From: Erysipelothrix aquatica
Lineage (GTDB): Bacteria > Bacillota_I > Bacilli_A > Erysipelotrichales > Erysipelotrichaceae
DNA length: 44,545 nt
Direction: 5' to 3'
NCBI RefSeq assembly: GCF_009828775.2
Contig: NZ_WTSY02000018.1
Span: 1 to 44,545 of the forward strand
Numbering within the stretch: the stretch's first letter is position 1; every line of letters begins with the position of its first letter. Shown piece after piece: positions 43,681-44,545 of this stretch. The notes beneath the pieces are model-generated. The model worked only from the letters and a program-made list of their open reading frames with translations, did not search any database and was not told where the DNA came from. The position numbers and the translations under genes are program-made.

Positions 43681-44507
43681 CAATCAAGATTGGGATAATT
43701 GAGAATGCGGATGGAGAGTTCGACGACAAAATCATCGACACTCGAAACGGTAATTTCGCTAAGAAGTAAATCTTCGTAAAAATATGCATCCAAATCGAGA
43801 TTGTGTGCTTGTGCAAAATCTAAAATGGCGTCATAGCCGCGGTATAGCGTTTCAAAATCACCATGATGGTAGTAAGTGATATAGTGACCCTCAGGTTTGC
43901 GTGTGAGGTTTGGTGTTGTGTCGGGATCTAATGCAATAAAGTAAAAATATGAATGATTGCGATAATTACCGTCCTTAATATCTTCCAAGCTCGTTATTGT
44001 TCCAATCGAGTTCGCAAATGTCATGTTTTGTTCTTGCGCAAATTGGGTATATTCGGAAACGAAACTGTGACGACTTCGAGTCGGAGAGGGACTGCTTTGA
44101 ACTAACCATTCCTCTGGTAGATATGAAATGGATGGCGTATTTGCTCGTGATTTATCGGCTGTATCAAGATTCGCTAAGGTACGATCGATGTACCGTTGGC
44201 TGAGTTCAAGGCGATGGATATGATCTTGAAGTGATTGTCTACGTTGGGCTAGTAAGTCCGTTAGGTGTTGCGGAGAACGATGATCCAGATAATCTTGAAT
44301 TTCACTCAACGACATCCCCATTTCTTTAAAAAAAGAAATAACAGAAAAGGCGTAATACTGGTGATATGCATAGTATCGATAGCCATTTTCAGCAATGACT
44401 TCGGGCTTAAAAATTCCGATTTCATCATAGTAAAATAAAACATGTTTCGGGACACCGGCTAACTTGGCAAATTGTCCTGTTGTTAATTTATCATTAATTC
44501 TATTCAT
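43680..44507 (-). CDS. MerR-family regulator with effector-binding C-terminus
   Basis: This is a 275-residue regulator. The N-terminal MerR helix-turn-helix and wing ([28 protein letters not shown], then [27 protein letters not shown]) and the dimer coiled coil (residues about 80-115) are clear. The C-terminal about 150 residues have the GyrI-like/BmrR-like pattern ([26 protein letters not shown]), which binds hydrophobic or drug-like ligands. The MerR type activates multidrug efflux genes in relatives. ATG 44507 follows AAGGAGA on the minus strand. It lies beside a dyad promoter at the window edge, and the target gene is probably to the right of it. Confidence 0.9.
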
Positions 44508-44522
44508 AATGTATTAATCTCC

Positions 44523-44545
44523 TTGACTATAAGGTTACCTTATAC
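44523..44545 (+). promoter_or_regulatory. MerR-type operator-promoter at the window edge
   Basis: TTGACT (44523-44528) is followed directly by the perfect dyad ATAAGGTTACCTTAT (44529-44543). A dyad placed between -35 and -10 is how MerR proteins overwind and activate promoters. The -10 and the gene would lie beyond the window. The same dyad sits upstream of the merR gene on the other strand. Confidence 0.65.

Overview
The window looks like a chromosomal segment of a low-GC Gram-positive bacterium of the Erysipelotrichia, most probably Erysipelothrix. This is inferred from gene content, not from a marker gene. Supporting points are AT-rich DNA, strong GGAGG ribosome sites, Rho-independent terminators with T tracts, four LPXTG surface proteins, many lipoproteins, and a lifestyle based on importing methionine, thiamine precursors, peptides and beta-glucosides. 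I found no rRNA, tRNA, insertion sequence, CRISPR array or phage gene.

Layout. (1) 1-1319: the end of a polyprenyl-phosphate sugar transferase gene. (2) 1479-4297: a membrane transporter and a gamma-glutamyltransferase in one operon. (3) 4300-5140: a structured RNA of about 250 nt with its own promoter and terminator, then a YxeA-like protein. (4) 5299-11116: two wall-anchored proteins, a choice-of-anchor-A/CnaB repeat protein preceded by a stab-SD-like leader, and a GH85 endo-beta-N-acetylglucosaminidase. (5) 11169-15226: a T-box leader, most likely for methionine, driving an M20 amidohydrolase and metNIQ. (6) 15320-17618: a second LPXTG glycan-hydrolase-like protein. (7) 17815-19616: a SWIM zinc-finger protein and a VanY-type D,D-carboxypeptidase. 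(8) 19636-21547: an ABC-F protein behind a leader-peptide attenuator, plus a small membrane protein. (9) 21666-23160: a tiny membrane protein and a degenerate J-domain membrane protein. (10) 23164-26171: a TPP riboswitch and terminator controlling a thiamine-binding protein and thiXYZ. (11) 26219-28262: two paralogous lipoproteins (minus strand), tag glycosylase (plus) and a MazG-like pyrophosphohydrolase (minus). (12) 28377-31836: a PepV-like dipeptidase, a YfcC-like carrier and a GNAT acetyltransferase. (13) 31949-36259: a beta-glucoside operon (licT-type antiterminator, PTS IIBCA, GH1) with a cre-like site and two RAT elements. (14) 36696-40902: a large LPSTG surface protein and a lipoprotein. 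(15) 41079-43660: a membrane protein, a PadR/membrane-protein operon (minus) and a lipoprotein paralogous to that in (14). (16) 43680-44545: a MerR regulator with its operator at the window edge.

How it fits together. Much of the window concerns obtaining nutrients from a host. GH85 and the GHL10-like protein act on glycans outside the cell. Dipeptidase and amidohydrolase process peptides. MetNIQ, ThiXYZ and the beta-glucoside PTS import small molecules. RNA-based control is unusually dense: a T-box, a TPP riboswitch, two RAT antiterminators, an erm-like translational attenuator on the ABC-F gene, a stab-SD/leader ORF on a surface-protein gene, and an unidentified structured RNA. The strongest candidates for new biology are the ABC-F attenuator (19636-19806), the structured RNA (4352-4620) and the leader at 5255-5341.
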